DNA from: Balneola sp.
Lineage (GTDB): Bacteria; Bacteroidota; Rhodothermia; Balneolales; Balneolaceae
DNA: 64,000 nucleotides
NCBI GenBank assembly: GCA_028284195.1
Contig: JANQSE010000002.1
Location: 434,001 to 498,000, forward strand
Direction: 5' to 3'
Shown here: positions 44,076 to 53,399 of the stretch, one piece after another
Layout of the letters: each line of letters starts with the position of its first letter
Position numbering within the stretch: position 1 is the stretch's first letter
Program-made: the position numbers and the translations under genes
The notes under the pieces: generated by a model
What the model was told of the DNA's origin: nothing
The model's database searches: none
What the model saw: only the letters and a program-made list of their open reading frames with translations

Positions 44076-44846
44076 TTAAAGTGCATTTGCTTCGGTGTCT
44101 AGTAACTGGGCTACCTGGCGTGCAATTTCTTCAGGTTCGCCTTCATATTTTTTACCAGCCTGGCGTGCAGGTTTTTCTTCATACGAAACAACTTTTGTAT
44201 CTGCACTTAATGCTGCTTCATCAATTCCCAGAGAAGAGATTGCTACCTGATCGATAGGCTTTCTTTTAGAAGCCATGATACCTTTTAGGTTTGGGATGCG
44301 CGGATTGTTCATATCATTAGAACAGGTAACAGCGCAGGGAGTTGGCAGCTCAATCATTTCCTGCCCGGTATCGCCCTGACGTTTTACAATGAGTTTATTG
44401 CCTTCAACTTCCAGCCCAACAGCATTTGTTGTGTAAGGCAGTCCAAGATGTTCGGCCACCATACTTCCTGCTAATCCTGAATCTGTATCCTGAGATTGTT
44501 TCCCTAAAGCCAGTATGTCGTACTCCTTGCCTGTGAAAAAAGCGGATAGAATTTTTGCATAGCTTGCAGAATCGTATTCTTTGTCTCCGGATGAAAGAAT
44601 ATGTGTTGCTTTATCAGCACCCATAGCTAATGCTTTTCGTATGGTTTCGGATGCTTTAGCTGGCCCTATACAAACCACCTCAACTTCTACTCCGTGTTTT
44701 TCTTTAAGTACTAAGGCTTCTTCTATTGCTGATGCATCGTATGCATTTAGTACCATGCGGTCGGTATCCATAATCAATTCGCCTTCCTTAATCTGGATAG
44801 GTGCATATACATCCGGCACCATCTTAATACATATATAAAATTTCAT
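44076..44846 (-). CDS. etfB: Electron transfer flavoprotein subunit beta
   Basis: 256 residues. Small ETF subunit with the opening MKFYICIKMVPDV, the MVLNAYDASAIEEALVLKE block and GADKATHILSSGD, then LGKQSQDTDSGLAGSMVAEHLGLP and the signature-bearing VTCSNDMNNPRIPNLKGIM. It heads the etfB-etfA-fixC-fixX transcript on the minus strand; etfA follows after 77 bases that hold a repeat. Confidence 0.95.
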   Translation of the reverse strand: MKFYICIKMVPDVYAPIQIKEGELIMDTDRMVLNAYDASAIEEALVLKEKHGVEVEVVCIGPAKASETIRKALAMGADKATHILSSGDKEYDSASYAKILSAFFTGKEYDILALGKQSQDTDSGLAGSMVAEHLGLPYTTNAVGLEVEGNKLIVKRQGDTGQEMIELPTPCAVTCSNDMNNPRIPNLKGIMASKRKPIDQVAISSLGIDEAALSADTKVVSYEEKPARQAGKKYEGEPEEIARQVAQLLDTEANAL

Positions 44847-44923
44847 TTTCTTAGTTTTGATATAAAGGTTTATGAAACCGCTTTTTTGGGGTCGCCAATA
44901 TACAAAACCAAAACCAAATAATT

Positions 44924-45823
44924 TTAATTCTGCAGGCCTGAATATTCCGAAAGATGCCCCTGATCGGTTTCTAGTAAAAGGCTGTAAGCCTGCCGTTTTA
45001 TAGAGGCTTCTGCTTCACCAAAAATACCAGCAATTTCGCGGGCCTTTGTGTCAAAGAAAATATCGAAAAGGTAATTGCTGGTGGCTCTTCTTTTTGCATC
45101 GCGGATCAAAGTAATGGCATCTATTATTTCCTTACGAGCAGCTTCAGCATCTAAAGTAAATTGATCCAATCCTAATCGGTGATAAGAATAGTAAGCCCGT
45201 CTTAACGGTTCATAAGAAGGATTCAGAAGATCATTTACTAAGTTGAAACGATTTCTTCGATTATTTGCCGTGCGAGACCATCCAATTGCTGAAGTAGTTT
45301 GAGCCAGGTCAACTACATTTTGAGCTTTTTGAAAGTAAGGAGTACCGCCTAGTTTAGAAAAGCTGTCAAAATCATACCCAAGAATTACATTCATAAAAAA
45401 ATCGAGAGTACCAGTAAGGTTCTCGAATTGTAGTTCGTCATGAATCAAAGTTTTACCCTGCGGATAATTGAATTGCCAGTTATCATCATTCAGAATAATG
45501 GAGTTTGTTTCAGTTACTGTACTATGTATAGGCCGGAGTACTGAAAAAATCACTCTGCCACTAAAGTCGAAGTTTGAGTTTCCACTTTCTATACTGATTT
45601 GGATTAAGCATTTAATTCTTTCTTTTTCTTGAAACTGAATATCCGTCCATCGAAAGTCATTAACATAATCTCCAATACGATCTTCCAGTTCTGTAAGATA
45701 GGCATAAGAATTTCCCTCAAGCTGATCATAGTTCAGGCTTACCTGACAATTGAATTCTTGAGCAAGAGTTGGCAGCCTAAGCAAACTCAAAATTATTAAA
45801 AGATAAAATTTCGTATAAGGCAC
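44924..45823 (-). CDS. DUF4835 family protein
   Basis: 299 residues with an N-terminal signal peptide (YLLIILSLLRLPTLAQEF). Matches by eye the DUF4835 family of Bacteroidota-type periplasmic proteins: FNCQVSLNYDQLEG near the start, DRIGDYVNDFRWTDIQFQ, and the FMNVILGYDFDSFSKLGG block. Function unknown; in related genomes it lies near coaBC and recN, which are not seen here. The start is GTG at 45823. It is divergent from the PorV/PorQ-like gene. Confidence 0.82.
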   Translation of the reverse strand: MPYTKFYLLIILSLLRLPTLAQEFNCQVSLNYDQLEGNSYAYLTELEDRIGDYVNDFRWTDIQFQEKERIKCLIQISIESGNSNFDFSGRVIFSVLRPIHSTVTETNSIILNDDNWQFNYPQGKTLIHDELQFENLTGTLDFFMNVILGYDFDSFSKLGGTPYFQKAQNVVDLAQTTSAIGWSRTANNRRNRFNLVNDLLNPSYEPLRRAYYSYHRLGLDQFTLDAEAARKEIIDAITLIRDAKRRATSNYLFDIFFDTKAREIAGIFGEAEASIKRQAYSLLLETDQGHLSEYSGLQN

Positions 45824-45870
45824 TTATTTCTTTCCTTTGGATATATCATATTACAGCAAATACTTACCTA

Positions 45871-46695
45871 ATGATACGAATACGATTTAACCTATATAAA
45901 ATTACTTTTGTGTTATTTGGAATGTTTTGTTCCACATCACTTCGTGCACAACCATCAATGGGTGCTGATGATTTAGCACTTGGCCGTGCCACAACCGCGC
46001 TACAAAATAACAGTTGGGCTATTTTTTCTAATCCGGCTACTATGAATACGAGCAATAAATCGCTGAGTTTTTACAGCTTGCGGAATTACGGCTTTTCAGA
46101 TTTAACAGATATTGCTGCTTCAGGTTCTGCCCCAACAGTATATGGCGTATTTGGGATTGGGTTCCACCGATACGGAGGAGATTTGTATAATGAAACAAGG
46201 ATCAGAGTTGGGTATTCAAATTCCTGGAACGAACTTCAATTTGGTGCGGCATTAAATTATAGTCACATTGCACAAGCAGCTCCATATGGCTCGGGTGGAG
46301 CTTTAGGCCTGGATTTAGGAATTGCTGCCAAGCTATCTCAGGGATTGTGGTTGGCAGCAAAAACAAGCAACATTAATCAGCCGGCTTATGAGTTCGAATC
46401 CGAAGATGAATCATTATCCAGAGAGCTCGCTATTGGTTTAAGCTACGATATAGATGCACATGCACTTTTTGTTTTTGATGTAGTAAAAGATGTTCGTTTT
46501 CCTGTTGCCTATCGGGGAGGGATTGAGGTTAACGTGATAGAGAACCTAAAAGGAAGAGTCGGAGTAACCACGGAGCCAAATACTTATTCTTTTGGTATGG
46601 GTTATGGAACAGAGCTATGGGAAATAAACATTGCATTTCAACGGCACGAAACATTGGGATTCAGCCCCGGTATTGATTTGAGTGTGTTCTTTTAG
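45871..46695 (+). CDS. PorV/PorQ-like outer-membrane protein
   Basis: 274 residues. Signal peptide (up to about LRAQ, residue 28), then the family opening GADDLALGRATTALQNNSWAIFSNPA, followed by alternating amphipathic strands and a C-terminal Phe (SVFF). Similar to the PorV/PorQ/UPF0164 group of FadL-like barrels, some of which serve the type IX secretion system. A link to the two sorting-tail proteins at 28.8 and 31.7 kb is plausible but not shown. It is followed after 2 bases by the HhH-domain gene. Confidence 0.75.
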   Translation: MIRIRFNLYKITFVLFGMFCSTSLRAQPSMGADDLALGRATTALQNNSWAIFSNPATMNTSNKSLSFYSLRNYGFSDLTDIAASGSAPTVYGVFGIGFHRYGGDLYNETRIRVGYSNSWNELQFGAALNYSHIAQAAPYGSGGALGLDLGIAAKLSQGLWLAAKTSNINQPAYEFESEDESLSRELAIGLSYDIDAHALFVFDVVKDVRFPVAYRGGIEVNVIENLKGRVGVTTEPNTYSFGMGYGTELWEINIAFQRHETLGFSPGIDLSVFF

Positions 46696-46697
46696 TA

Positions 46698-48755
46698 ATG
46701 CAAGTGCGTTGGAAAATAGTGTTACTGGTTATTTCCATTGTATTGCCAGAATGGGTAGCCGCCCGCCAGCAGGATACAAGTAAAGTTCAGATCGAAAAAC
46801 AGCTTGAAGAAGCTTTAGAAGAGATAGACAGTGAAGAAGTGGAATTAACAGGAGAACAATTGGTACAGTTTCTGGAAGACCTTGCTGCCAATCCAGTCAA
46901 TATCAATTCTGCACGTATAGATGATTTACTACAAGTGCCGGGTTTTAATTTAAAGATAGCCCGTGCAGTGTTAGATTATCGCAAAGAAAAGCCTTTTGAA
47001 CGTGTTGAAGAATTAACCAGGGTTTCAGGAATAGGTGCAGCTACATTTTTAAGGATGAAACCCTATATAACCATAGGAGGTACTTCTTCCCGATTCCGTC
47101 AATTATATACCAATCCAGATTACTGGTTAGCCGGTAACTCGTTCGAATATATAACGCGGTATCAACAGGAACTGCAGGAGCAAAGGGGGTATGAAATTCC
47201 TGATTCTTCCGGTGGATATGCAGGAAGCCAGGGGAAATACTACCAGCGGTTTCGAATGGCGAGCCGTCATCTCTCAATAAATATTACCCAGGAAAAAGAT
47301 GCTGGAGAAACTCTGAATGGGCCGGCCAGTTTTGATTATACATCAGGCCACATTGCATTAACTGAAAATGGAAAACTAAAAGACCTGGTGATTGGAGATT
47401 ATGGATTAAACTTTGGCCAGGGTTTAGTGCTTTGGACGGGCGGGGCGTTTGGGAAAGGCCGTGAAGTAGTGGGTACAACCGGCAAGAATGAGCGAGGACT
47501 AAGAGCTTATGGATCGGCTCAGGAAACAGACTTCTTCAGAGGGGTGGCGGCCACTTATGGAGAGAAAGTGGAAACAACATTATTTTATTCGAACAGACCC
47601 CGAACTGCTTCCGTAATTCAAGGAGATACTACAAGATTTCCTTCTTCATCGGGGTTTCATCGTACAGAAAACGAAAAAGAACGAAGAAATAATATCAATC
47701 AAAAAGTGTTTGGCGGACGTTTAAGACTTGATACTCCATTGGGTTTATTTGGAGCAGCCGGATATTATAATGAGTTCAGTGCATATATAGATAAAGGAAA
47801 CGGGCTTGCTAACCTGTATGATTTTGAAGGGAAAGAGAACTCAGTAATTGGAATAGATTACCGGGGGCTTATCGGGAATGCCCTTTTATTTGGGGAAGCT
47901 GCACGAAGTAAAAGCGGAGGAACAGGGGGGGTAATTGGGTTAGAAAGCTCGTTAGGGTATAGAACCGACTTTGCCATGTTGTACAGGAAATATGAAAGAG
48001 ATTTCCAGTCTTTTTTGGGGGACGGATTTGGGGAAAGTTCTTCTGATCCTCAAAATGAAGAGGGTTTATATATCGGCCTGAGACACGGGTTAAACGATAA
48101 CATTTCTCTTTCGGGTTATGTAGATCAGTACCGGTTTGCTGCTCCAAGATCTGGTATCAATCAAGCCAGCCAGGGCTTCGATGTACTGGGTCTGGTTGAG
48201 GCAGCTTTTAACCGAGGGCTGAATACCTATGTGCTTATCCGGTCTGAAACTAAAGACGATGCTTTCACAGAAATAAATGAACGGGGAGTAGAAGAGGAAT
48301 TTACAGGTAAGCAAAGAAGGTCCAGTATAAGGCTTCAGGCAGAATATCAGGCGAGTAGAAAAGTCCGCCTCAGGTCGCGCATCGAATTTGTTGAAAGCCG
48401 GGGAGCTAATGAGGACAAAGAGCAGGGTTTTCTGGTGTATCAGGATGTAAGATTACTACCAAACAAAAAGGTGCAGGTTGATGCCCGGGTTACCATGTTT
48501 GAGACAGATAGTTTTGATTCCAGAGTGTTCCAGTTTGAAAATGATTTGCTTTATGTGCTCTCAAATACAGCGTTATCCGGGAAAGGGCAGCGTGCTTATT
48601 TTGTTGTGAAATATAAGGCAACCGATTTTCTGGATATTTGGTTGAAATATTCTCAGTCTGTTTTTGAAGATGTAAGCACCATTAGCAGTGGCCTTAATGA
48701 AATTGAAGGGAACAGGAGAAATAATTTTGGAGTGCAAGCCAGGATTAGGTTTTGA
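46698..48755 (+). CDS. Helix-hairpin-helix domain outer-membrane candidate protein
   Basis: 685 residues. Signal peptide (about 1-24), then two ComEA-type HhH motifs near residues 70-140 (NPVNINSARIDDLLQVPGF and ELTRVSGIGAATFLRMKPY). The long rest (about 150-685) is rich in alternating polar/aromatic strands and ends in RIRF, as in a beta barrel. Such proteins are common in Bacteroidota, but their job is unknown; binding DNA at the surface for uptake is one possibility (inference). In an operon with the PorV-like gene. Confidence 0.75.
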   Translation: MQVRWKIVLLVISIVLPEWVAARQQDTSKVQIEKQLEEALEEIDSEEVELTGEQLVQFLEDLAANPVNINSARIDDLLQVPGFNLKIARAVLDYRKEKPFERVEELTRVSGIGAATFLRMKPYITIGGTSSRFRQLYTNPDYWLAGNSFEYITRYQQELQEQRGYEIPDSSGGYAGSQGKYYQRFRMASRHLSINITQEKDAGETLNGPASFDYTSGHIALTENGKLKDLVIGDYGLNFGQGLVLWTGGAFGKGREVVGTTGKNERGLRAYGSAQETDFFRGVAATYGEKVETTLFYSNRPRTASVIQGDTTRFPSSSGFHRTENEKERRNNINQKVFGGRLRLDTPLGLFGAAGYYNEFSAYIDKGNGLANLYDFEGKENSVIGIDYRGLIGNALLFGEAARSKSGGTGGVIGLESSLGYRTDFAMLYRKYERDFQSFLGDGFGESSSDPQNEEGLYIGLRHGLNDNISLSGYVDQYRFAAPRSGINQASQGFDVLGLVEAAFNRGLNTYVLIRSETKDDAFTEINERGVEEEFTGKQRRSSIRLQAEYQASRKVRLRSRIEFVESRGANEDKEQGFLVYQDVRLLPNKKVQVDARVTMFETDSFDSRVFQFENDLLYVLSNTALSGKGQRAYFVVKYKATDFLDIWLKYSQSVFEDVSTISSGLNEIEGNRRNNFGVQARIRF

Positions 48756-48849
48756 TCTGGTGTTAGTTTATTAAAAAACTATAATAATTGGTTTTATTGT
48801 ATTACATTAGCCACCTATTAATTAAAGGGGAATTTATCAGGATATAGAA

Positions 48850-51300
48850 ATGTCTAAGTATGTTGGTATCGTAATAGTATTGATACTCGCTTTTCAATTT
48901 CAAGGGGTACAAGGTATAGTTAAGGCTCAGACTTCAATTAATGAAGAGCTTTCAAAGAGAAATTTAACGTTGCAGCAGGCTCAACAACTTGCCCGCAGAG
49001 CAGGGATTAATCCTAACGATCCTAATCAAATAGCACGTGTTGCCAGGCAAAATGGTGTTTCCGAATCTCAAATCCAGCAATGGCTTGTTGAATTAAGATT
49101 ACAGCAAAATGGGAATGCAAATACGGCATCAAACATAACAGACTTAAGAGAACAAGCTGTTACTTCTGATGATATTATACAGGAAGGGCTAACTACTGAA
49201 GATGTCAGGCCATCGACAAATCCAGTGCCTACACTAAACGGGCTTACCTATTTTGGATATGAAATTTTCTCAGATACTCCTGATCTGTTCAAGCCAAGTG
49301 CCATTGGTCCGGTTGATGAAGGGTATGTGGTTGGCCCTGAAGATCAGCTAAGATTAACTGTTTGGGGTGCTACTGAGTTTCAGTACGATTTACAAGTGGA
49401 TGTAGAAGGCCGGGTTTTTATACCCACTATTGGGCAGATAACGATAGCGGGTCAACAGCTTAGAGATCTGAGAGAATCATTAAGATTACGGTTAGGGAAA
49501 AGTTATTCGGGGTTGCTAAGAGATCCACAGACGGTTTTCATGGATATAACCGTCACTCGTCTTCGCCCAATAAAGGTTTTTGTATTAGGCGAGGTGAAAA
49601 ACCCGGGCGGGTACGTTTTTAGTAGTAATTCAACCCTATTTAATATTCTTTATGGAGTAGGCGGCCCGAAAGTTTCCGGTTCGTTGAGAGATGTCCAGAT
49701 TATACGTGATGGCCGTCGAATAGCATCTATCGATTTGTATGATCTACTGCTCAAAGGTATTGATCCACAATCGATCCCGCTTCTAAACAATGACCGCATC
49801 TTCGTGCCCCAGCGAAAGAATACAATTGCAATAAATGGCCCTATAAGAAGGTCGGCTGTTTATGAACTAATAGGGAATGAAGATTTAGATGATCTTATTG
49901 AGTATGCGGGAGGATTAGAGCCTGAGGCTTATGGGGATCGGTTCCAGATAAGGCGGGTTATACCTTTATCAGAAAGAGAGGATCCCACATTCGCAAGAGA
50001 TTTGTTGGATTTTTCACTAAAGGATGTGCTACTTGGTAGTGAATCTATTACCCTCGAAGATGGAGATCGTATACAGCTGTTTAGTGTATCTAATGTACTT
50101 GATGATTTAGTAAGTGTACATGGGAAGGTTAATCAGCCCGGCGATTATGAATTGTCGGAAAATGTACGCACTGTTCGGGACCTGATATTAAAGGCGGATA
50201 ATTTACAAGATGACGCATTGATAAATAGAGCAATCCTTACCAGAACGAGAGATGATTCCACGCAGGTAAGCTACACGATAGATTTGGAACAAGCTCTTGC
50301 CGGGAATCCGGAAAACGATTTGGTTTTAGAAAAACGCGATAATTTGCAGGTGTTTTCTAACGCTGTAGAATTGATAGAAAACAGGTACGTTACTATTAAT
50401 GGTGCGGTCCCAAACCCAGGGAGATTTCGGTATAGTGAAAATATGACGCTGGAAGATATTTTACTTAAAGCAGGAGGGTTCTCTGAACATGCATATTTAG
50501 GCGATGTTGAAATTACCAGAACAGAAAAAAGCGCGAATGATAATGCGTTGAGTAAAAAAGTTTTATTTGAATTGGTATCAGCAGAGAATGAGAAAGATGA
50601 TTTCTATTCGGTGGATAAATTTTGGAGCTTACTCGATAAAGCCGGAGAATTTTCTTTAAACCACAGAGATCAAATATTCATCAGGTCGAATCCGAAGTTC
50701 AATAATCAAAAAACAATAACTGTTTCCGGGGAAGTGCTATTTCCGGGAGCCTATACATTGTTGAACGAAAACGAAACACTTTCAGATATGCTCAGTCGGG
50801 TTGGAGGAGTTACAGAGGTAGGATATGCAAAAGGTGCCAGATTAACACGACAAGGACAAGATGTAGTAATTGAGTTGGATAGAATAGTTCGTGATGATCG
50901 TAATGTTGATTTAATTCTCCAAGAAGGTGATAGCCTTTTTATTCCCGAAATCCCCAATACAGTTCTGGTAACTGGCAATGTAGCCCTTGATGGGTTTATT
51001 AAATATAAACCGGATCAAAAACTTACCTATTATCTAAATCAATCTGGTGGAATGCAAAAGGATAGTTACAAATATGTATTGCTTACTCAAGCTAATGGAG
51101 CCACGTATCAGGTAAAACGAAAAGGATGGTTCAAAGGAAACCCCACTGTGGATGATGGTGCGATAATTAATGTGTTATATGAAGAACCTAAACCAACTAC
51201 AGAAAAATTAACCCCGAGAGAATTTTTGCAGGAGACTACTGCGCTGCTTACGGGAGCATTAACGGTTATTTTGTTAGTGGATAGAGTATTTTTGAATTAA
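48850..51300 (+). CDS. Wza-like polysaccharide export protein with SLBB domains
   Basis: 816 residues. Signal peptide (about 1-27), a coiled Gln/Asn-rich stretch, then the poly_export domain (YVVGPEDQLRLTVWGATEFQ, about 155-230) and several SLBB domains (VFVLGEVKNPGGYVFS, VHGKVNQPGDYELSEN, INGAVPNPGRFRYSEN, VSGEVLFPGAYTLLNE, VTGNVALDGFIKY). A hydrophobic C-terminal helix (LTGALTVILLVDRVFL) could cross the outer membrane as in Wza. It is larger than E. coli Wza (379 residues) because of extra SLBB repeats, as is usual in this phylum. It opens the second polysaccharide locus. Confidence 0.9.
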   Translation: MSKYVGIVIVLILAFQFQGVQGIVKAQTSINEELSKRNLTLQQAQQLARRAGINPNDPNQIARVARQNGVSESQIQQWLVELRLQQNGNANTASNITDLREQAVTSDDIIQEGLTTEDVRPSTNPVPTLNGLTYFGYEIFSDTPDLFKPSAIGPVDEGYVVGPEDQLRLTVWGATEFQYDLQVDVEGRVFIPTIGQITIAGQQLRDLRESLRLRLGKSYSGLLRDPQTVFMDITVTRLRPIKVFVLGEVKNPGGYVFSSNSTLFNILYGVGGPKVSGSLRDVQIIRDGRRIASIDLYDLLLKGIDPQSIPLLNNDRIFVPQRKNTIAINGPIRRSAVYELIGNEDLDDLIEYAGGLEPEAYGDRFQIRRVIPLSEREDPTFARDLLDFSLKDVLLGSESITLEDGDRIQLFSVSNVLDDLVSVHGKVNQPGDYELSENVRTVRDLILKADNLQDDALINRAILTRTRDDSTQVSYTIDLEQALAGNPENDLVLEKRDNLQVFSNAVELIENRYVTINGAVPNPGRFRYSENMTLEDILLKAGGFSEHAYLGDVEITRTEKSANDNALSKKVLFELVSAENEKDDFYSVDKFWSLLDKAGEFSLNHRDQIFIRSNPKFNNQKTITVSGEVLFPGAYTLLNENETLSDMLSRVGGVTEVGYAKGARLTRQGQDVVIELDRIVRDDRNVDLILQEGDSLFIPEIPNTVLVTGNVALDGFIKYKPDQKLTYYLNQSGGMQKDSYKYVLLTQANGATYQVKRKGWFKGNPTVDDGAIINVLYEEPKPTTEKLTPREFLQETTALLTGALTVILLVDRVFLN

Positions 51301-51363
51301 TTTTTTTAGTTCATTCTAAAGCGGTAAATCCTTAGCTTAGCAAGCGATTATAAAAAGAAAATT

Positions 51364-52551
51364 TTGAGTAAAGACGAGAAAGAAAAAGGCCACTTGCCTG
51401 AAAAAACAACAACAACTGATTTTCCGATTCAGGAATATAAACTTGTACCTATAGACTATAAAGAAGGAGTTGGTTCCGAAGATGAAATTGATCTTATTGA
51501 GCTTGCTAAAGCTATATGGGATAACCGTAAAACAGTATATAAATTTGTTGCTGTAGGTGTTGTACTTGGAGTGCTGGTAGCTTTATTAACTCCAAAAGAA
51601 TATAAAAGTTCAACTACCTTAATGCCTGAGTATAGTAGTGAAAGTTCAAGTACTTTTGGTCTAATTGAACAATTTGGTGGTTTGGTAGGTTTAAGTAGTG
51701 GTTCTTATGCTGGAAACAGTAATGCGATACGTGTCGAACTGTACCCACAAATCGTACAGAGCTTACCCTTCCAAATTGAGTTGTTACAAACCGAGTTGTA
51801 TTTTGAGGATTATGACACTACAGCGACAATTTATGAATATTTTAGCGGTATCTATTCTCCAGGATTATTTGGTTATTTAGTACAGTATACCATAGGGTTT
51901 CCGGGCACTATCATAGATTCTTTCTCTCAAAATACATCTGAAGATCAGGTAGGAAGTAGACAAAATACAGATATAATTAACATAACTAAGGCAGAACAAG
52001 AAGTTATATACTTAATGAGAGACCGAGTTTATGCTTCTTTAGATGATGAAAGTGGTATAATATCGGTCTCTGTTTTGATGCCAGAAGCAAAAGTGTCTGC
52101 TGAGGTTACTCAAATTGTCTATAATATGCTCACAGAGTATTTAATTGAATATCGAACTGAAAAAGTCACGATCGACTTGAATTTTATAGAGGAAAGATTA
52201 AATGATTCGAGAGATCGTTTTAATCAGTCTCAATTAAAAAGGGCTGAATATGAAGATAGCAATCAAGGGACACTTTCAGCAAGGGCAAGTATTGAAAAAG
52301 AAAGGTTATTATCGGAGTATGATCTGGCTTTCAATGTATACAACACCTTGGCTCAAAGGTATGAGGAAGCAAAATTAAAAGTGCAAGAAGAAACGCCGGT
52401 TTTTAAGGTCTTGCAACCAGTACAAGTTCCTGTTGAAAAAAATAAACCACGAAGGGCCTTAATTTTAGTTTTATTTGCAGTTCTAGCTGCAATAAGTTCT
52501 ATAGGAATAATAATAATTCAATATTTATTTAAAGAATGGTACCAAAAATAA
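51364..52551 (+). CDS. Wzz/PCP-family chain-length determinant
   Basis: 395 residues from TTG at 51364. Inner-membrane polysaccharide copolymerase with two membrane helices: about 58-75 (VAVGVVLGVLVALL) and near the C-terminus (LILVLFAVLAAISSIGIIII). The periplasmic part has a coiled helix (FIEERLNDSRDRFNQSQLKR) and the Pro-rich VLQPVQVPVEKNKPRR segment before helix 2, as in Wzz. There is no C-terminal tyrosine kinase domain. It controls chain length together with Wzy. The following neuB-like gene overlaps it by 16 bases. Confidence 0.9.
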   Translation: MSKDEKEKGHLPEKTTTTDFPIQEYKLVPIDYKEGVGSEDEIDLIELAKAIWDNRKTVYKFVAVGVVLGVLVALLTPKEYKSSTTLMPEYSSESSSTFGLIEQFGGLVGLSSGSYAGNSNAIRVELYPQIVQSLPFQIELLQTELYFEDYDTTATIYEYFSGIYSPGLFGYLVQYTIGFPGTIIDSFSQNTSEDQVGSRQNTDIINITKAEQEVIYLMRDRVYASLDDESGIISVSVLMPEAKVSAEVTQIVYNMLTEYLIEYRTEKVTIDLNFIEERLNDSRDRFNQSQLKRAEYEDSNQGTLSARASIEKERLLSEYDLAFNVYNTLAQRYEEAKLKVQEETPVFKVLQPVQVPVEKNKPRRALILVLFAVLAAISSIGIIIIQYLFKEWYQK

Positions 52552-53399
52552 TAGCAGAAATTGGTTGTAATCATAAAGGCGATCTTGACATTGCCTTTGA
52601 CCTTATAAAAAGTGCTGCTGAATTCTGCAATGCTGATGTCGTTAAGTTTCAAAAAAGAACTCCAAAAGAGTTATTGACCAAGGAGGAATACGATAAACCT
52701 CATCCGAATCCTGTTAATTCATATGGAGATAGTTATGGTGCTCACCGCGAGTTTTTAGAGTTTGACCTTGATCAGCATAAAGAGCTGAAAGAATATGCAG
52801 AGAAGCTAGAAGTAATTTATGCTACATCTGTTTGGGATATGACGAGTGCAAAGGAAATCACAAGCTTGAATCCTGAGCTTATTAAAATTCCTTCTGCAAC
52901 AAATTTACATTTTGAACTTTTAGGCTATTTATGCACTAATTATGAGGGAGAAATACATCTATCAACAGGAATGACGACCAAGGAAGAGATAGAAAATATC
53001 GTCACTTTTTTTGAGGACAATGCAAGAGCAAAAGACTTAGTACTTTATAATTGTACTTCTGGTTATCCTGTTCTATTTGAAGATGTTTGTTTATTAGATA
53101 TAAATGTGCTTATTGAAAAGTATGAAAATAGAGTAAAACACATTGGATTTTCAGGGCATCATTTAGGTATCGCTGTTGACATAGCTGCTATAACACTAGG
53201 GGCTAATTGGGTAGAAAGGCATTTTACTTTAGATCGTACGTGGAAAGGTACTGATCACGCTGCTTCGTTAGAACCTTCTGGAATGAGGAAGTTAGTGAGG
53301 GATATACATAATGTTACCAAAGCACTGACTTATAAAGATAGAGATATACTGGACATAGAAATAGTACAGAGAAAAAAATTGAAATGGAGTGATGTATAA
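52536..53399 (+). CDS. NeuB-family nonulosonate synthase, short form
   Basis: 287 residues. Condenses PEP with a hexosamine-type sugar (or its phosphate) to make a nine-carbon sialic-acid-like sugar. Seen: the IIAEIGCNHKGDLDIAFDLI opening, DVVKFQKRTP, IKIPSATN, HLSTGMTT, LYNCTSGYPV, GFSGHHLG and VERHFTLDRTWKGTDHAASL, covering the TIM barrel. The usual C-terminal SAF (antifreeze-like) domain of about 60 residues is absent: the protein stops soon after the barrel. Overlaps the NeuA-fusion gene by 8 bases. Neu5Ac, KDN or another sugar cannot be fixed from sequence. Confidence 0.87.
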   Translation: MVPKIIAEIGCNHKGDLDIAFDLIKSAAEFCNADVVKFQKRTPKELLTKEEYDKPHPNPVNSYGDSYGAHREFLEFDLDQHKELKEYAEKLEVIYATSVWDMTSAKEITSLNPELIKIPSATNLHFELLGYLCTNYEGEIHLSTGMTTKEEIENIVTFFEDNARAKDLVLYNCTSGYPVLFEDVCLLDINVLIEKYENRVKHIGFSGHHLGIAVDIAAITLGANWVERHFTLDRTWKGTDHAASLEPSGMRKLVRDIHNVTKALTYKDRDILDIEIVQRKKLKWSDV

